Origin: Planctomycetota bacterium
Lineage (GTDB): Bacteria > Planctomycetota > Planctomycetia > Pirellulales > Thermoguttaceae
Assembly (NCBI GenBank): GCA_013202535.1
Contig: JABMRP010000448.1
Location: 1-7,111, forward strand
Direction: 5' to 3'
Length of the DNA stretch: 7,111 bases
Shown: positions 5,956 through 7,111 of the stretch, one piece after another
Position numbering within the stretch: position 1 is the first letter of the stretch
Layout: every line of letters starts with the position of its first letter
Made by a program: the position numbers and the translations under genes
The notes under the pieces: model-generated
Told to the model about the DNA's origin: nothing
What the model saw: only the letters and a program-made list of their open reading frames with translations
The model's database searches: none

Positions 5956-6420
5956 TCAACATCCCGCGATATTCATCTCGGCCGCGTACCGATCCGCCCA
6001 GAACTCGCGCCCGTCCTCATCCGGAGCCCCATCCCTCAGCACGGCGATCGCCACCAGCCGCCTCCGTTGGAGAATCATTCGGTCCTTCGCGGCCGTGCCA
6101 CCTCGCAAGATCCTGTGCATTGCCCTGTTGTACGTGACGTCGCCGGGCAGGTCGACCAGTGTTCGGTCGATGAGCTGCTCGGCCAGCGTCTCGACGAGGG
6201 CCACGGCACGACCGGACACAACGCCTGATTGCTGGGGCTGTGCGGCCGTCTGGCGGGCTTTCGACTTTGGCCGGGCCTTGCGGTAGTGTTTGACCAATTG
6301 GCCCACGAGGTCGCTCTTGAGGAGCCGGCAGCCCTCGTGCTGGTAGACCGGCAGCTTGGCCCGGCGGCACCGGTCCCGGAGTTTCGGAACGGTCAGGTGC
6401 TCCAACTCACGGCGTCGCAT
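5956..6420 (-). CDS. SAP/Rho_N-like DNA-binding protein of the integration operon
   Basis: This protein has 154 aa from the ATG at 6418-6420, supported by GGGAGG at 6429-6434 with 8 nt spacing. A longer start at 6450 is possible but weaker. The N-terminal 45 residues (LTVPKLRDRCRRAKL near 9-23, then LLKSDLVGQLVKHYRKA at about 34-50) fit the two-helix SAP or Rho_N-type nucleic-acid-binding motif. A basic Lys/Arg/Gln-rich linker (RPKSKARQ) follows, then a helical C-terminal domain (ALVETLAEQLIDRT, ILRGGTAAKDRMILQRRRL) that I do not recognise. It overlaps the preceding small gene by 14 bp and sits 35 bp before the recombinase, so the three are probably co-transcribed. A role as excision or integration helper, or as operon regulator, is inferred from context only. 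Confidence 0.7.
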   Translation of the reverse strand: MRRRELEHLTVPKLRDRCRRAKLPVYQHEGCRLLKSDLVGQLVKHYRKARPKSKARQTAAQPQQSGVVSGRAVALVETLAEQLIDRTLVDLPGDVTYNRAMHRILRGGTAAKDRMILQRRRLVAIAVLRDGAPDEDGREFWADRYAAEMNIAGC

Positions 6421-6586
6421 GATGAATACCTCCCTGGGCAGAATCCCCAAGAAACGACGCGAGCCCGGCTACTCGTTGTACGACGGTGGGTAAAACCGCC
6501 TTGCCGGCCTTGCTGCACCACTTAGGTGGATCACAGCTTGAACCGACAAACAAGCAACCGGACTCGCGTCCCCTGAATTCTGGCAT
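6407..6586 (-). CDS. Small Cys-containing hypothetical protein, first gene of the integration operon
   Basis: This 59-aa protein (MPEFRGRESGCLFVG at the start) has three cysteines (11, 18, 24), the middle part being SSCDPPKWCSKAGK. There is no signal peptide or membrane segment, and I do not recognise a family. The start has a textbook Shine-Dalgarno, GAGGAG at 6593-6598 with 6 nt spacing, and lies about 25 nt after the predicted transcription start. A start at 6619 is excluded if that promoter is real, because it would overlap the -10 box. The 3' end overlaps the next gene by 14 bp and contains that gene's ribosome binding site. The coding region also lies inside a large inverted-repeat structure (6456-6570). 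It may be a true small protein, a regulatory leader peptide, or a chance frame over a structured RNA. Confidence 0.5.
   Translation of the reverse strand: MPEFRGRESGCLFVGSSCDPPKWCSKAGKAVLPTVVQRVAGLASFLGDSAQGGIHHATP
6456..6570 (-). repeat. Long-range inverted repeat; possible structured RNA or folded recombination site
   Basis: On the minus-strand RNA the arm at 6558-6570 (GACGCGAGUCCGG) pairs with the arm at 6456-6468 (CCGGGCUCGCGUC) over 13 bp with one G-U wobble. Inside it, UUGUUUGUCGG and CCGUCGUACAA can pair over 9 of 11 positions. A central hairpin, CCAC-CUAA-GUGG (6518-6529), is flanked by pairing GCUG/CAGC arms. The nested, roughly colinear pairing over 115 nt is more than expected by eye for a coding stretch. 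It covers the 59-aa gene and ends about 20 nt before the ribosome site of the next gene. It could be a translational control element, a non-coding RNA, or DNA that folds as a recombination site. Confidence 0.45.
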
Positions 6587-6604
6587 CAGGTGCTCCTCAC
6601 CCTG
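6587..6604 (-). promoter_or_regulatory. Hairpin with the Shine-Dalgarno in its loop
   Basis: The minus-strand leader reads CAGGGTG-AGGAG-CACCTG directly before the ATG at 6586. The two sides pair over 6 bp with one bulged G, leaving the AGGAG core of the ribosome site as the 5-nt loop. This arrangement could modulate or be bound to control translation of the first gene. Confidence 0.4.
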
Positions 6605-6608
6605 AAGG

Positions 6609-6618
6609 TGTACGTACA
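6609..6618. promoter_or_regulatory. Perfect 10-bp palindrome TGTACGTACA at the predicted transcription start
   Basis: The palindrome lies immediately downstream of the -10 element at 6620-6625 and would overlap the +1 site. That is a typical repressor operator position. The regulator is unknown; the SAP-like protein or the small first-gene product are candidates by context. Confidence 0.4.
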
Positions 6619-6619
6619 T

Positions 6620-6648
6620 ATCTTACTAAACTTATTTCCACTTGGCAA
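6620..6648 (-). promoter_or_regulatory. Sigma70-type promoter of the integration operon
   Basis: Minus-strand TTGCCA (6643-6648) and TAAGAT (6620-6625) are separated by exactly 17 bp, matching 5 of 6 and 4 of 6 consensus bases in an AT-rich stretch. Predicted transcription start is around 6612-6614, about 25 nt before the ATG at 6586. A copy of the CTTGGCA word also found near the other end of the module overlaps the -35 box. Confidence 0.6.
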
Positions 6649-6800
6649 TACCCCAGTCAGAAATTCGGCTGGGAGATCGGGGACTTCGGGTGGATGCGGG
6701 ATCTCTTCCACACCTCTCCCGCGAGAGATTTGGCCTGCCCACCGCCGTATTCGTAAGGGATTCACAGCCGATCCTGGAAGTATCCGGTACGTTGGGGAGG

Positions 6801-6823
6801 ACCGATTCAGCAAGCTGAATGGT
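6801..6823. repeat. Extended dyad around ATTCAGC-AA-GCTGAAT
   Basis: Seven-bp arms at 6805-6811 and 6814-6820 are perfect with a 2-bp centre. The pairing continues as ACC (6801-6803) and GGT (6821-6823) with a single unpaired G at 6804. The compact symmetry suits a dimeric regulator site or a hairpin; no partner is identified. Confidence 0.35.
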
Positions 6824-6966
6824 GAGCAGGATTGAGGCCGTTTCTTACAATTTGCGAAAGGTGTTGCTGCGGAATCACCATCCAACGGGGTAGTCTGGAG
6901 AATGGAGTCAATCTGGTCCCCGAGAAAACGGGTGGAATGGAGAACATCTTCCGGCGTGGGGCGCCT

Positions 6967-6980
6967 CTCTAAAATTAGAG
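6967..6980. promoter_or_regulatory. Dyad CTCTAA-AA-TTAGAG upstream of the rightward gene
   Basis: A perfect 6+2+6 bp inverted repeat lies about 50 bp before the GTG start at 7030. Its position fits an operator for that gene. GATAAC at 6994-6999 could serve as a -10 box but has no good -35 partner, so a promoter is not called. Confidence 0.35.
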
Positions 6981-7029
6981 CCGACTGCGTAGCCGATAAC
7001 GAGCTTACAACATCTGGAGGATCAAATCC

Positions 7030-7111
7030 GTGCCGAGACTACCAGCCGACATCCGCATCAGTCTGAAAAAGCGAGGCATTGGGCCTCAGTTGGCGCAATA
7101 CATCAGCCAAG
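7030..7111 (+). CDS. Partial gene running off the right edge, unidentified
   Basis: GTG at 7030-7032 follows GGAGG (7016-7020) with 9 nt spacing and opens a frame without stop to the window end. It encodes 27 residues (VPRLPADIRISLKKRGIG, then PQLAQYISQ), a basic amphipathic helical N-terminus. It is transcribed away from the integration operon and so may lie either inside the same element or in its flank. The fragment is too short to name a family. Confidence 0.6.
   Translation, partial: MPRLPADIRISLKKRGIGPQLAQYISQ

Larger units (their letters stand above)
6649..7029. other. Divergent intergenic region with two dyads
   Basis: No gene is supported in these 381 bp between the leftward integration operon and the rightward gene at 7030. 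Visible structures are GAGATC/GATCTC arms (6673-6678, 6700-6705), a CTCTC-CCGC-GAGAG hairpin (about 6714-6727), an extended dyad at 6801-6823, a 14-bp dyad at 6967-6980, and a direct repeat GAATGGAG (6900-6907, 6935-6942). No tRNA gene was recognised. Short frames at 6819 and 6902 lack support. Confidence 0.5.

Noticed and set aside
6456..6570. Integron attC-like site
   Set aside because: Size and inverted symmetry would fit, but the conserved GTTRRRY/RYYYAAC ends are missing and the recombinase is not of the IntI type as far as can be read.
6540..6575. A T-loop-like GGTTCAAG on the minus strand suggesting a tRNA
   Set aside because: The flanking bases do not form a T stem, and no acceptor or anticodon arm can be drawn.
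6586..6885. A 99-codon minus-strand frame overlapping the integration promoter
   Set aside because: It would place a promoter with near-consensus elements inside a gene, and its composition is that of non-coding sequence.
6902..7066. A short plus-strand frame beginning MESIWSPRKR, overlapping the gene at 7030
   Set aside because: GGAG is only 1 nt from the ATG and the overlap with the better-supported GTG start at 7030 is large.

Overview
The window looks like the edge of an integrated mobile element in a bacterium that is probably a planctomycete. That placement is an inference. It rests on a tyrosine recombinase carrying a Cys/His cluster just before its HDLRR box, a DUF3102 protein, a C25 (gingipain-type) cysteine peptidase without a signal peptide, moderately high GC and many short hypothetical genes. 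Apart from one partial gene at the right edge, every gene I can support is on the minus strand, so transcription runs from high to low coordinates.

Right part (about 6650 down to 4790): an integration module. A good sigma70-type promoter (TTGCCA, 17 bp, TAAGAT; 6620-6648) leads into a 59-aa Cys-containing protein (6407-6586), a 154-aa protein with a SAP/Rho_N-like N-terminal helix pair (5956-6420), and a tyrosine recombinase (4786-5920). The recombinase is split into two frames near 5299. All its catalytic residues are still readable, and the break is most simply explained by loss of one GC dinucleotide. The leader and first gene of this operon are unusually rich in structure. There is a palindrome at the expected transcription start, a hairpin whose loop is the Shine-Dalgarno sequence, and a long-range inverted repeat with 13-bp arms enclosing most of the 59-aa gene.

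Middle (4785-3403): a gene-free spacer of about 320 bp holds a 14-bp perfect hairpin and three copies of CTTGGCA, and is a reasonable place for the recombinase attachment site. Next comes a DUF3102 gene (3711-4466). A 308-bp intergenic region follows, with a candidate promoter and two sets of short direct repeats.

Left part (3402-124): a three-gene, same-strand cluster encodes a cytoplasmic C25 caspase-fold peptidase (511 aa), a 77-aa all-beta protein that looks OB-fold-like, and a secreted MalE-type solute-binding protein (440 aa). The last has no transporter genes beside it and stops short of the usual C-terminal lobe. Genes one and two are 3 bp apart; the third follows after 183 bp with its own ribosome binding site. 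Together they suggest a protease, a small partner and an exported binding protein. This is the most interesting candidate system in the window, but a shared function is inferred from gene order only.

The right edge (6649-7111) is a divergent intergenic region with two clean dyads, followed by the first 27 codons of a plus-strand gene (GTG at 7030) that cannot be identified from so little sequence. Positions 1-123 hold no gene.
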